From NCBI RefSeq assembly GCF_030286555.1, contig NZ_JASVWF010000003.1:806001-870000 (forward strand): DNA of 64,000 nt, read 5' to 3'. Source of the stretch: Actinomycetospora termitidis. Lineage in GTDB: Bacteria; Actinomycetota; Actinomycetes; Mycobacteriales; Pseudonocardiaceae. Positions 34,608-42,370 of the stretch are shown piece by piece. Made by a program: the position numbers and the translations under genes. Positions within the stretch are counted from its first letter, which is position 1; the number at the start of each line of letters is the position of its first letter. The notes beneath the pieces were generated by a model. It was given only the letters and a program-made list of their open reading frames with translations, ran no database searches and was not told the DNA's origin.

Positions 34608-35188
34608 CGCACCGCCCCTGCCTCGGAGATCAGGTCCAGGAACACCGTCTCCCCGGGGCCCTGCAGTCGGACGTCGAACCGGTAGCCCGGCCCGCCGAAC
34701 CAGCCGTCGGGGATCGCCATCAGCGTCGCCGCGCGCTCCTCGGGCAGCGCGGACAGCAGCGGGTCGGCCGCGTTCGCCTCGGTGTGGTTCGGGAAGTACA
34801 CGCGGGTGAACAGGTGGTGCAGCAGCCCCCGGGCGAAGACGGTGACGGCGAGGTGCGGCGCCTCGGCGCTCCCGGCCACCGGGCCCGGGCGCAGCGTGCG
34901 GATCACGTAGTCGCCGCTGCGGTCGGTCGGCACGCGGGCGAACCCCGTGAACGAGCGTCCGTCGCGCACGAGGGAGCCGGCGCGCGCCGCGATGCGCCCG
35001 TCCGGGCCGGCCTGCCAGAACTCCAGCAGCGCGTCGGGCACGGGAGCACCGGCCCCGTCGCGCACGGTGCCGTGCAGCGAGATCGCGCCCGCGGTGCCGG
35101 GCGGCACGACGTCGCCGCCGCCGTCGAACGGGAGGCCGAAGGCGAAGAACGGGCCGACGGTCTGCGAGGGGGAGGGGTCCAGCGTCAT
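34604..35188 (-). CDS. pcaG: Protocatechuate 3,4-dioxygenase, alpha subunit
   Basis: The 194-residue alpha chain of this non-haem Fe(III) intradiol dioxygenase shows PSPSQTVGPFFAFGLPFDGG and ALLEFWQAGPDGRIAA, with the beta-sandwich end HHLFTRVYFPNHTEANAADP. The alpha chain lacks the iron ligands, which sit in the beta chain. It follows pcaH with overlapping ends. I chose the ATG with GAGGTG five bases upstream; a GTG two codons earlier overlapping the pcaH stop is also possible. Together with pcaH it opens the ring of protocatechuate to beta-carboxymuconate. Confidence 0.94.
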   Translation of the reverse strand: MTLDPSPSQTVGPFFAFGLPFDGGGDVVPPGTAGAISLHGTVRDGAGAPVPDALLEFWQAGPDGRIAARAGSLVRDGRSFTGFARVPTDRSGDYVIRTLRPGPVAGSAEAPHLAVTVFARGLLHHLFTRVYFPNHTEANAADPLLSALPEERAATLMAIPDGWFGGPGYRFDVRLQGPGETVFLDLISEAGAVR

Positions 35189-35190
35189 CG

Positions 35191-35958
35191 TCACACCTCG
35201 TCCGGGTCGGGCGGGGTGGCGCCGGGACCGTCCAGGACGATGTCCCACTGGTAGCCCAGCGCCCACTCGGCGACGGTCGTGTCGTGGTCGTAGCGGGCGA
35301 TCAGCCGCTGCTGGGCCTTCTCGTCGGTGACCGAGGAGAAGATCGGATCCAGCGCGAACAGCTGGTCGCCCGGGAAGTACATCTGCGTGACGAGGCGCTG
35401 GGTGAACGCCGTGCCGAACAGCGAGAAGTGGATGTGCGCCGGTCGCCACGCGTTGTGGTGGTTGCGCCACGGGTAGGCGCCCGGCTTGATCGTCACGAAC
35501 CGGTAGCGCCCGTCGTCGTCGGTCAGGCAGCGGCCGCCCCCGGTGAAGTGCGGGTCGAGCGGGGCGGGATGCCGGTCGCCGTCGTGGGCGTAGCGGCCGG
35601 AGGCGTTCGCCTGCCAGACCTCGACGAGCTGGTTGCGCACCGGGCGGCCGTCCCGGTCGAGCACGCGCCCGGTGACCACGATGCGCTCGCCGAGCGGCTC
35701 GCCGGTGGAGTGCACCGTCAGGTCGGCGTCCGTGGCGGCGACGTCCTTCGCCCCGAACACCGGGGCGGTCTGCTCGAGCAGGCTCGCGGGCGCGACGACG
35801 AGCGGCTGGGACGGCGACCGCAGCGCCGTCGACCGGTAGGGCGCGTAGGCGCGGTCGGGATGCCCGCCGCGCTGCGGGGCGACGAGCGCGGCCTCGCGGA
35901 TCGCGTCGGTGACCTCGTCCTGCTCGCTGCGTCCGCGCTCGGGTGGTGCTGGGCTCAC
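35191..35958 (-). CDS. pcaH: Protocatechuate 3,4-dioxygenase, beta (iron-binding) subunit
   Basis: The 255-residue beta chain carries the iron ligands expected for the family: Tyr in ASGRYAHDGD, Tyr in GAYPWRNHHNAWRPAHIHFS, and the two His of that same stretch. VVTGRVLDRDGRPVRNQLVE marks the core. It is the first gene of the pca-pob operon, starting at a GTG across a 73-bp gap from the divergent IclR gene. The remaining ring-fission genes (pcaB, C, D, I, J, F) are not in the window. Confidence 0.95.
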   Translation of the reverse strand: MSPAPPERGRSEQDEVTDAIREAALVAPQRGGHPDRAYAPYRSTALRSPSQPLVVAPASLLEQTAPVFGAKDVAATDADLTVHSTGEPLGERIVVTGRVLDRDGRPVRNQLVEVWQANASGRYAHDGDRHPAPLDPHFTGGGRCLTDDDGRYRFVTIKPGAYPWRNHHNAWRPAHIHFSLFGTAFTQRLVTQMYFPGDQLFALDPIFSSVTDEKAQQRLIARYDHDTTVAEWALGYQWDIVLDGPGATPPDPDEV

Positions 35959-35999
35959 GCCGCCCAGGGTGGCGGGGATCCCCGGCCTGCGAGAGGCTG

Positions 36000-36018
36000 G
36001 CTTCCGTCCACCGGAAGC
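36000..36018. promoter_or_regulatory. Probable IclR-type operator of the pca operon
   Basis: GCTTCCG-TCCAC-CGGAAGC is a perfect 7-bp inverted repeat in the 73-bp gap between pcaH and the divergent iclR start. IclR-family sites have similar TTCC/GGAA palindromes. Binding by the adjacent regulator is inferred. Confidence 0.6.
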
Positions 36019-36031
36019 AGAGGAGCTACGG

Positions 36032-36925
36032 GTGACCGATGCGGTGGAGGCGGGTCCGTCACGTCCCGTCGGACGCCCACCACGTCCCGGCCTGCCCGGG
36101 GGCAGTGGCCTGACCTCGTCGAAGGCGCGCCGCGCGGCGCCGGGCGGGGGTGAGACGGTCACCGGGCGGGTGTTCACGATCCTCGAGGCGTTCGACCACG
36201 ACCACACCGCGCTGACCCTCACCGAGATCGCCCGCGCCGCGTCGCTGCCGGTCTCCACCGCCCACCGGCTCGTCGGGGAGCTCGCCGGCTGGGGTGCCCT
36301 CGAGCGCGGGACCGACGGTGCCTACCGGATCGGGCTGCGGCTGTGGGAGGTCGGCTCGCTCGCGCCCCGCAGCGTCGGCTTGCGCGAACGCGCGATGCCC
36401 TACCTCGAGGACCTCTACGAAGCGACCCGCCAGAACGTGCAGCTCGCCGTGCGGGACGGCCACGAGGGGGTCTACGTCGAGCGGCTCGCCCACCCCGAGG
36501 CCGTGCGGCTGCTCTCGCGCATCGGGGGACGGTGGCCACTGCACGGCACGGGGGTGGGGCAGGTGCTGCTGGCGTTCGCGCCGCCCGCGGTCCAGGAGGC
36601 GGTGCTCGCCGCGCCGCTCACGTCGTTCACGGCCCGCACCGTCACCGACCCGACGGTGCTGCGCCGGACGCTCGCCGGCATCCGCCGCGACGGCGTCGCC
36701 GTGTGCGACGGGATGATCGACCTCGCCTCGCTGTCGGTGGCCGCGCCGGTGCGCGGGGAGAGCGACGGGGTCGTCGCCGCGATCTCGGTGGTCGTGCCCT
36801 CCCCGTCGTCGCCGGGCGGGATCGAGCCGCGCACCCTCGTCCCGGCCGTCCGGGCGGCCGCCCGCGGCATCTCCCGCGCCCTCGGCGCCCCGACCGCGCA
36901 CCGGACGCAGCGCCCGGTGCGCTGA
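36032..36925 (+). CDS. IclR-family regulator (PcaR/PobR-like)
   Basis: The 297-residue protein has an unstructured Pro-rich start, an IclR winged HTH (LTLTEIARAASLPVSTAHRL) and the IclR effector domain (GHEGVYVERLAHPEAVRLLS, WPLHGTGVGQVLLAF, AISVVVPSPSSPGG). In this position such proteins control protocatechuate or 4-hydroxybenzoate catabolism. I start at the GTG with AGGAG six bases before it; the frame is open further upstream into pcaH. A perfect palindrome lies just before the start. Confidence 0.92.
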   Translation: MTDAVEAGPSRPVGRPPRPGLPGGSGLTSSKARRAAPGGGETVTGRVFTILEAFDHDHTALTLTEIARAASLPVSTAHRLVGELAGWGALERGTDGAYRIGLRLWEVGSLAPRSVGLRERAMPYLEDLYEATRQNVQLAVRDGHEGVYVERLAHPEAVRLLSRIGGRWPLHGTGVGQVLLAFAPPAVQEAVLAAPLTSFTARTVTDPTVLRRTLAGIRRDGVAVCDGMIDLASLSVAAPVRGESDGVVAAISVVVPSPSSPGGIEPRTLVPAVRAAARGISRALGAPTAHRTQRPVR

Positions 36926-36935
36926 GGGCGGGCGT

Positions 36936-37868
36936 TCACTCCAGGTCGGCGCGTTCGGCCTCCGCCTGGTCGAGGGCGCGGCGGGCCTCGTCGGCGGCGG
37001 TGTCGGCCTCCTCCGCGGCCTGCCGGGCGCCGTCGCGGGTCTCCCGGGCGCTCGTCTCCTCGGCCTCGGCACGCTCCAGCCGCTCGCGCAGCGACCGCGC
37101 CGACTCCGCGGCCTCGGTGAGGTCGCCCTCCGCCTGCTCCGCCCGGTGCCGGGCCCGCTCGGCGGCCCGCGCCGCGTCGTCGCGGGCCTCGCGCGCCCGC
37201 TCGACCGCCCGCTCGGCCTCCTCGCGGGCGCGCGCCCGCTCCTCCTCGGCCGGGTCCGGACCCTCGTCCTCCGGTTCCTCCGGCTCTTCCCGACGGCGGG
37301 TCGGTGCCGGTCGGGTGCCCCGCGGCGGTGGAGGGCGCCGGGTCCCCGTGCCCCCGGCACTCCGGGCCGACGAACCCCCCTCGAACCCCACGCCGGGTTC
37401 CAGGGCCGTCGTGAGCCGGCCGGCGGCGAAGGCGCGCGCGGCGTCGGGGTCGGCCAGCGCGGCCGCGATGGTCTGCTCCAGGTCGCGCGCCACCGAGTCG
37501 CCGACCTTCTCCCCGTCCTCCCGCGCGAGCTTGCGGGCGCGCGCGACGAGGGCGCCGACGAGGTCGCGTCGCTGCTTCGTCAGGGTCCGCAGCGCGTCGC
37601 CGGACAACGACTCCTGGGCCTCGCGCAGGTGGCCCCCGAGGTCCTCCAGCGCGCCGACCTCGTCCGGCGACTCCCGGGCCAGGACGTTCGCCAGCCACGC
37701 TCCGAGCGACGGCTTGCGCAGCGCCCCGATCGCGGTGGCGGTCTCCTTGTCCTTCGCGGCCTTGGCGGCCTTCACCAGCTCCGTGCGCCGCGGCACGAAC
37801 CGGTCCGGGTGCAGCCCGTAGAGCTCGTCCGCCGCGTCCTCGAACTCCGGGGCGTCCGGTGCGGTCAC
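36936..37868 (-). CDS. Hypothetical protein with long charged coiled coil
   Basis: I do not recognise a characterised family. The first 160 residues are a helical domain (FEDAADELYGLHPDRFVPRR, KETATAIGALRKPSLGAWLA). A Pro/Arg-rich linker (RRPPPPRGTRPAPTRRREEP) follows, then about 115 residues of almost pure Glu/Ala/Arg heptads (AEEERARAREEAERAVERAR) that must form a long coiled coil. No membrane segment or signal is present. The GTG start is uncertain because the frame runs open upstream into a repeat-rich stretch. A structural or scaffolding role is possible but unproven. Confidence 0.75.
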   Translation of the reverse strand: MTAPDAPEFEDAADELYGLHPDRFVPRRTELVKAAKAAKDKETATAIGALRKPSLGAWLANVLARESPDEVGALEDLGGHLREAQESLSGDALRTLTKQRRDLVGALVARARKLAREDGEKVGDSVARDLEQTIAAALADPDAARAFAAGRLTTALEPGVGFEGGSSARSAGGTGTRRPPPPRGTRPAPTRRREEPEEPEDEGPDPAEEERARAREEAERAVERAREARDDAARAAERARHRAEQAEGDLTEAAESARSLRERLERAEAEETSARETRDGARQAAEEADTAADEARRALDQAEAERADLE

Positions 37869-38318
37869 GAGGACGCATCCTGCCCGGTCGGAGCACCTGC
37901 CGTCATGATCATCGAGCACTCGCGGCGGATCGGGGCGATCGGAACCGCCGACGGTGCTCGCTCGTCGCGGTCCCGTGTGCGGACGGGGTCGCCGTGGGTG
38001 TGCGGGGCGCGCCACCCGAGCGGACCTCGCCCCGAACTCGAGAGGTCCGCGTCGCGAGGACCCGGTCAGCCGTCCGGCCCCGGTCGCGCGCCTTATGCGC
38101 CACGCACCACCACCGCCTGCCACGACAGCCGGCCTCGGGATCCGCGTCCCGAGGACCCGGTCAGCCGTCCGATCGAGCCGCACCCCTGTGCGCCGCGCAA
38201 CGCCGACCGCGGGTCGAACGACCCGGACCAGCCGTATGCGGCCCGCAACGTCGATCGCCGGAAGACCGACCCGCCCGAGGCGTGTGCGTCGCGCAACGCC
38301 CACGGGCGGGGCTGCGGC
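37869..38318. repeat. 450-bp intergenic region with degenerate repeats
   Basis: This stretch holds no convincing gene. A 32-bp segment at 38045-38076 recurs at 38140-38171 with two mismatches; its core is GAGGACCCGGTCAGCCGTCC. Further degenerate units starting GACCCG follow at about 38218 and 38266, each with a CCCGCAACG/CGCGCAACG tail. The spacing shrinks from 95 to about 48 bp. It lies upstream of the coiled-coil gene and downstream of the FUSC gene, both on the minus strand. Confidence 0.6.
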
Positions 38319-39377
38319 TCAGGGTGACGCGCCCGCCGAGGACGGGGTGCTCGTGAGCGCGGTGACGTCCTCGGCGAGCAGGTGCAGCTGGGTGGCGAGC
38401 CGGGCGGCGCCGGGGCGGTGGGCGTCCGGGTCGGTCCGGGCGATCTCCCCGGCCACGGTGTGGACGTCGCGGGTGCTCGCCGGAGGATCGGTCTGCCGCG
38501 GGTGGTCGGCCATCGACCGCACCGCGCCCGCGAGGGCCTCGACGCCGTCGGTGAGATCGTCCGGGATCGGATCGCCGCGGTCGGTCACCTCGGCCGCCGT
38601 CCGGGCCAGCAGCACGGACCCGGCGTGGACGTACTCCAGGCCGACGAACCGGTCCAGCATCGCCTCCAGCGAGGCCCGCTCGCGGCGTCCGCGCAGCGTC
38701 GTCCGGGCGAGCCGGTTCGACGTGGTGCGGGCGTCGAGCAGGCTCGCGACGTCGCCGTGCCCGCCGCGCAGACCCTCGGCCGCGCGCCGTGCACGGTCGG
38801 CCGCGTCGGACCCCGACGACCGCAGGGCGCCGACGACGTCGTCGAGACCGTCCGCGATCCCGCGCAGGGCGGTCGACACCGCATCCCCGAACTGCCGCGT
38901 CGGGCTCGGCGAGACCAGCACCTGGCTGACGAGCAGCGCCAGCGCACCCCCGATCAGCGCGCTCGCCAGGCGCGTCCACCCGGCCTGCGACGACCCGATC
39001 CCGACGACGAGCAGCGCGGCGATCCCCGACTGCAGCAGGGTGAGCGGGTTGATGCTCCCCAGCGTCACGACGAGCATCCCGACCACCACCGCTGCCCCGA
39101 CCTGCAGCCAGCCGCTCCCGATCACCAGCTTCGCCAGCTCACCGACCACCACGCCCGCGACCACCCCGAGGAGCAGCCGCAGGGCGCGCGGCCCCCGGTC
39201 GGCCGGGGAGTCGGTCAGGCAGACGACGGCCGCGATCGGAGCGAAGATCGGCGCGGGTTGGCGCAGGATCAGCTGGGCGAGCAGGAACGCGACGATGGCG
39301 ACGGCGCCGTCGAGGACGATCCGCCCCGAGGCCTGCCGGACGCGGTCCCACGCCCGAGCGGGGAGTCCGTGGAGCAC
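38319..39377 (-). CDS. FUSC-family (aromatic acid exporter-like) membrane protein
   Basis: The 352-residue protein has about six N-terminal membrane helices (IVLDGAVAIVAFLLAQLILR, LRLLLGVVAGVVVGELAKLV, LLQSGIAALLVVGIGSSQAG). The arginine/aspartate loop CLTDSPADRGPRALR sits between helices, as in the fusaric-acid-resistance/ArAE group. The C-terminal half is a cytoplasmic helical domain. ArAE-type proteins export aromatic carboxylates; with phenolic-acid catabolism genes nearby that is attractive but not shown. It lies 49 bp downstream of the sigma factor gene on the same strand. Confidence 0.85.
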   Translation of the reverse strand: MLHGLPARAWDRVRQASGRIVLDGAVAIVAFLLAQLILRQPAPIFAPIAAVVCLTDSPADRGPRALRLLLGVVAGVVVGELAKLVIGSGWLQVGAAVVVGMLVVTLGSINPLTLLQSGIAALLVVGIGSSQAGWTRLASALIGGALALLVSQVLVSPSPTRQFGDAVSTALRGIADGLDDVVGALRSSGSDAADRARRAAEGLRGGHGDVASLLDARTTSNRLARTTLRGRRERASLEAMLDRFVGLEYVHAGSVLLARTAAEVTDRGDPIPDDLTDGVEALAGAVRSMADHPRQTDPPASTRDVHTVAGEIARTDPDAHRPGAARLATQLHLLAEDVTALTSTPSSAGASP

Positions 39378-39426
39378 GGGACGGTGTACCCGCCCGGCGT
39401 CACGTCATCCGCCCGGACGGGGATCG

Positions 39427-40251
39427 CTACACGGCGATGAGTGGGCCCTCGTCGTCGTCGGCGCGGCGTTGTGCCTCCACCTGGGCGCGGAGCTGCGCGA
39501 GGGTCCGTGCGAGCAAGCGGGAGACGTGCATCTGCGAGATGCACAGCACGGCGGCGATCTCGGCCTGGGTCTGCTCGTGGACGAAGCGCAGCGCGAGCAT
39601 GGTGCGCTCCCGCTGCGGCAGGGACTCCACGAGCCCGTGCACCAGGGCCCGCACCTCGACCCGGTCGAACTCCGGGTCGACCGTGCCGAGCACGTTGACC
39701 AGCGAGGAGTCGTCGCCCTCGCCGAGGGTCTCGTCGAGCGACGCCGGGTGGTAGGAGCCGTGCGCCGAGACCGCCTCGGTGACCTCCTCGCGGGAGATGC
39801 CGAGATGCTCCGCGATCTCCGCGGCCGTCGGCGCCCGGCCGAGGCGCTGGGAGAGCGCCGCGGTGGCCCCGCCGACGGCGAGGTAGCGGTCCTTGACGCT
39901 GCGCGGGGTGCGCACCGACCACGCCGAGTCGCGGAAGTAGCGCCGGACCTCACCCATGATCGTCGGCACCGCGTAGGACAGGAAGTCCCGCTCCCGGCCG
40001 GGGTCGAAGCGGTCGACCGCGTGCATCAGGCCCACGGTCGCGACCTGCTCGAGGTCCTCGGTCGGCTCCCCGCGGCGCGCGAACCGGCGGGCGATGTTGT
40101 GCGCGACCGGCAGGTAGGCGACGACGAGGCGCGAGCGCAGGTCGGCCCGGCGCGGATCGTCGGCCGCGCAGCCGGCGTGCTCGGCGAGGAGTGGAGCGAG
40201 GGTCCGGTAATCCGTCTCCTCGGTGCTGTGGACCATGGACGTGGGCGCCAT
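39427..40251 (-). CDS. SigB/SigF-type RNA polymerase sigma factor
   Basis: The 274-residue protein is a group 3 sigma factor with regions 2, 3 and 4: DLEQVATVGLMHAVDRFDPG and FLSYAVPTIMGEVRRYFRD (region 2), PTAAEIAEHLGISREEVTEA (region 3) and QTQAEIAAVLCISQMHVSRL (region 4 HTH). These factors direct stress, envelope or developmental genes and are usually held by an RsbW-type anti-sigma factor. No anti-sigma or anti-anti-sigma gene is adjacent here. GGGAGG precedes the ATG. No autogenous GTTT-N-GGGTA promoter was found upstream. Confidence 0.93.
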   Translation of the reverse strand: MAPTSMVHSTEETDYRTLAPLLAEHAGCAADDPRRADLRSRLVVAYLPVAHNIARRFARRGEPTEDLEQVATVGLMHAVDRFDPGRERDFLSYAVPTIMGEVRRYFRDSAWSVRTPRSVKDRYLAVGGATAALSQRLGRAPTAAEIAEHLGISREEVTEAVSAHGSYHPASLDETLGEGDDSSLVNVLGTVDPEFDRVEVRALVHGLVESLPQRERTMLALRFVHEQTQAEIAAVLCISQMHVSRLLARTLAQLRAQVEAQRRADDDEGPLIAV

Positions 40252-40584
40252 GTCCCGCCTCCCGCCACCGCGTCCGGGCGCGGCGGGGCCGCAGCACGGG
40301 ACACGGGTGTTCGAGCCTCGTCATCGCGGCTGCGGGCTGAACCGGAGGACATCGAGTCCGATCAGCGTTTCAGCCCGGGTCCACGCGACGCAAGGACCCG
40401 ATCACGCACGTCGCGGTGTGAGACAGAAGTCCGGGGAGCGGACCGGCCAGGGGGGCGGCCGGCCCGCTCGACACCGCGGACTCCCGGGGGGAGGGCGTCC
40501 GCCGCGCCCCGCCGGACGCGCCGGCGGCGCCGGGATACTAGCGGTGCACGCGGCGCATCCCCGCCACGGCCGTCCCGAGCCGGA
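40252..40584. other. 333-bp intergenic region between CocE and sigma factor genes
   Basis: No gene is supportable here. It must contain the sigma factor promoter, but I could not recognise one. Near the CocE side it contains a hairpin described separately (40438-40467). Confidence 0.5.
40438..40467. terminator. Hairpin terminator of the CocE gene
   Basis: GCGGACCGGCC and GGCCGGCCCGC form 11-bp arms with one mismatch and an 8-nt G-rich loop. It lies about 118 bp beyond the stop of the leftward hydrolase gene. Confidence 0.5.
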
Positions 40585-42240
40585 TCAGTGCCCCGGCTCG
40601 ACCGGCAGCACGACGTGCGAGGGGTGCGCGGCGTCGTGGAGGACCTCCCGCTCCCGCGCGACGAGCACCCGCCCGTCCCCGAGCGGGGCCCCGGTGCCCG
40701 TGTGCCGCGCGAAGCGGGGATGGGCGCCCCCGGAGATCTGGACCCGCACGCGGTGCCCGGCCGCGAACCGGTGCCCGACCGGCCAGAGCTCGACCTCCAC
40801 CGGGACGGTGCCGTCGTCGGCTGCCGCGGGGACCCCGGGCCGGAGGCGCCGGATGCCGTCGGTGACGTTGACCGAGCGACCGGCGGGGTCGACGTCGCAG
40901 ACCCGCACGAACACGTCGAGGTGCTCGACCTCGGCCCGCACGTGGATCGTCGCGCGGGCGGGCCCGAGGGCGACCAGGTCCGCGTCGAGCACGGGACCGG
41001 TGAAGACGACGACGTCGTCGCGCGCCTCGAGGGCGGTCTGGTCGCGGGGACCCGAGCGGCCCGAGAGGATCGGGCCCCCGACGGCGGGTGTGGGGTCGTT
41101 CGGGTCGTAGACGATGCGGGTGCCGGCCCAGTACGCGTCGTCGCGGGTGGGGAACGACGGGGCCTCGGTGCCGAGGCCGTGGTCGGTGCGCAGGTAGAAG
41201 GCCTGCTCGACGGTGTGCTCCGGCGGCCAGTCGGCCAGCCGTCGCTCACCCCCGCCACCGGAGAGCTCGAGCAGGACCCGGGCCCCGTCGTCGGGAACGG
41301 AGTGCCCGAAGGTCTCGTCGAAGGTGCGCAGCGCGTCGCGGATGCCGGCCGCCATCCCGGCCGGCGTGGTGTGCACCCACGGGCCGATGCGCAGCAGCGG
41401 GCGGGCGCCGGCGGCGCGGAGTGCGGCGTGGTCGGCCAGCTGCCAGGGCAGGAAGATGTCCTGCCACCCGCCGGTCATGCTGATCGCGACGCCGCGGCGG
41501 CCGACCTCGCCGACGCCCGCGGCGTAGGAGCGCTTGGCCCAGTAGGCGGAGTCCGGGTCGTCCTCGCGCAGCCAGTCCTGGAAGAAGTCGATCGGCGTCC
41601 CGGCCGCGACCAGGTCGGCCTGCGAGAGCGGCACCGTCCCGAACCCGGCCTGCACCCGGTGGCGCACCGCCTCGACCAGCCGCTCCCCGAGACCCGGGTG
41701 CGTCATCATCGCGCCCCACGACAGGGCGTTGTCGAGCGAGAACGCGCCGCCCGGATAGGTCTGGTCGCGGAACTGCGACGCGGTGACGAGGGTGCCCATC
41801 GCGCGCAACGCCTCGCCCGCCTCGGGTGCGAGCGCCCACTGCGTGATCCCGAGGTAGCTGGGCCCGAGGGTGGCGATCCGCCCGTCGCACCAGGGCTGGG
41901 CGACCAGCCAGCGCACCGTCGCGACCCCGTCGTCGGCCTCGTCGAACGGGGACAGCTCACCCTCCGAGCCCGCGGTCCCGCGCACCGACTGCACCACCAC
42001 CTGGTAGCCGCGCTCGGCCACCAGCCGGCCGAACACCAGGCCCGCCCAGCCCGCCCGGCCGTACGGGCTGCGCACCAGGACGACAGGGCCGCGCCCGACC
42101 CCGGCGGGCCGGTGGTGGTCGTGCCGCAGCACCGCGCCGTCGGGCATCGGGACGGCGACGTCGCGGACCACGCGCACCCGGGGCGTACGCGGCGCCGGGA
42201 GGCCGATCCCGCGGCGCAGGAGACGGGTGACGGGGCTCAT
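40585..42240 (-). CDS. CocE/NonD-family serine hydrolase (X-Pro dipeptidyl-peptidase S15-like)
   Basis: The 551-residue alpha/beta hydrolase has the family's opening DVAVPMPDGAVLRHDHHRPA, the ERGYQVVVQSVRGTAGSEGE oxyanion region, the nucleophile in ATLGPSYLGITQW (GxSYxG) and the C-terminal jelly-roll (VDPAGRSVNVTDGIRRLRPG, GHRVRVQISGGAHPRF). These enzymes cleave esters or amides such as acylated aromatics, cocaine-like esters or X-Pro peptides; the natural substrate is unknown. It lacks a signal peptide and is monocistronic. Confidence 0.92.
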   Translation of the reverse strand: MSPVTRLLRRGIGLPAPRTPRVRVVRDVAVPMPDGAVLRHDHHRPAGVGRGPVVLVRSPYGRAGWAGLVFGRLVAERGYQVVVQSVRGTAGSEGELSPFDEADDGVATVRWLVAQPWCDGRIATLGPSYLGITQWALAPEAGEALRAMGTLVTASQFRDQTYPGGAFSLDNALSWGAMMTHPGLGERLVEAVRHRVQAGFGTVPLSQADLVAAGTPIDFFQDWLREDDPDSAYWAKRSYAAGVGEVGRRGVAISMTGGWQDIFLPWQLADHAALRAAGARPLLRIGPWVHTTPAGMAAGIRDALRTFDETFGHSVPDDGARVLLELSGGGGERRLADWPPEHTVEQAFYLRTDHGLGTEAPSFPTRDDAYWAGTRIVYDPNDPTPAVGGPILSGRSGPRDQTALEARDDVVVFTGPVLDADLVALGPARATIHVRAEVEHLDVFVRVCDVDPAGRSVNVTDGIRRLRPGVPAAADDGTVPVEVELWPVGHRFAAGHRVRVQISGGAHPRFARHTGTGAPLGDGRVLVAREREVLHDAAHPSHVVLPVEPGH

Positions 42241-42308
42241 CGGTCCATTCTGACGGGTCCCGGTGTGACCTCCCGGTCACCGCCCGTTTCGTCCTCTTCA
42301 CGACCCGT

Positions 42309-42330
42309 GTTCACCTCGTGTTCGCCCGGT
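42309..42330 (+). promoter_or_regulatory. PHO box upstream of the metallophosphoesterase
   Basis: Two directly adjacent 11-nt repeats, GTTCACCTCGT and GTTCGCCCGGT, match the actinobacterial PhoP direct-repeat consensus (GTTCACC...). The site ends 40 bp before the chosen start. Phosphate-starvation control by PhoP is inferred. Confidence 0.6.
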
Positions 42331-42370
42331 TTCGGATGCGCACGATCGGTTGCCGGGTGACGCTCCCGTC

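Noticed and set aside
40252-40430. SigF-type autoregulated promoter
   Set aside because: No GTTT-N15-17-GGGTA pattern is present on the minus strand.
37954-42360. 1468-codon open frame on the plus strand
   Set aside because: It runs antisense through the FUSC, sigma factor and CocE genes and has low-complexity Arg/Pro/Ser composition.
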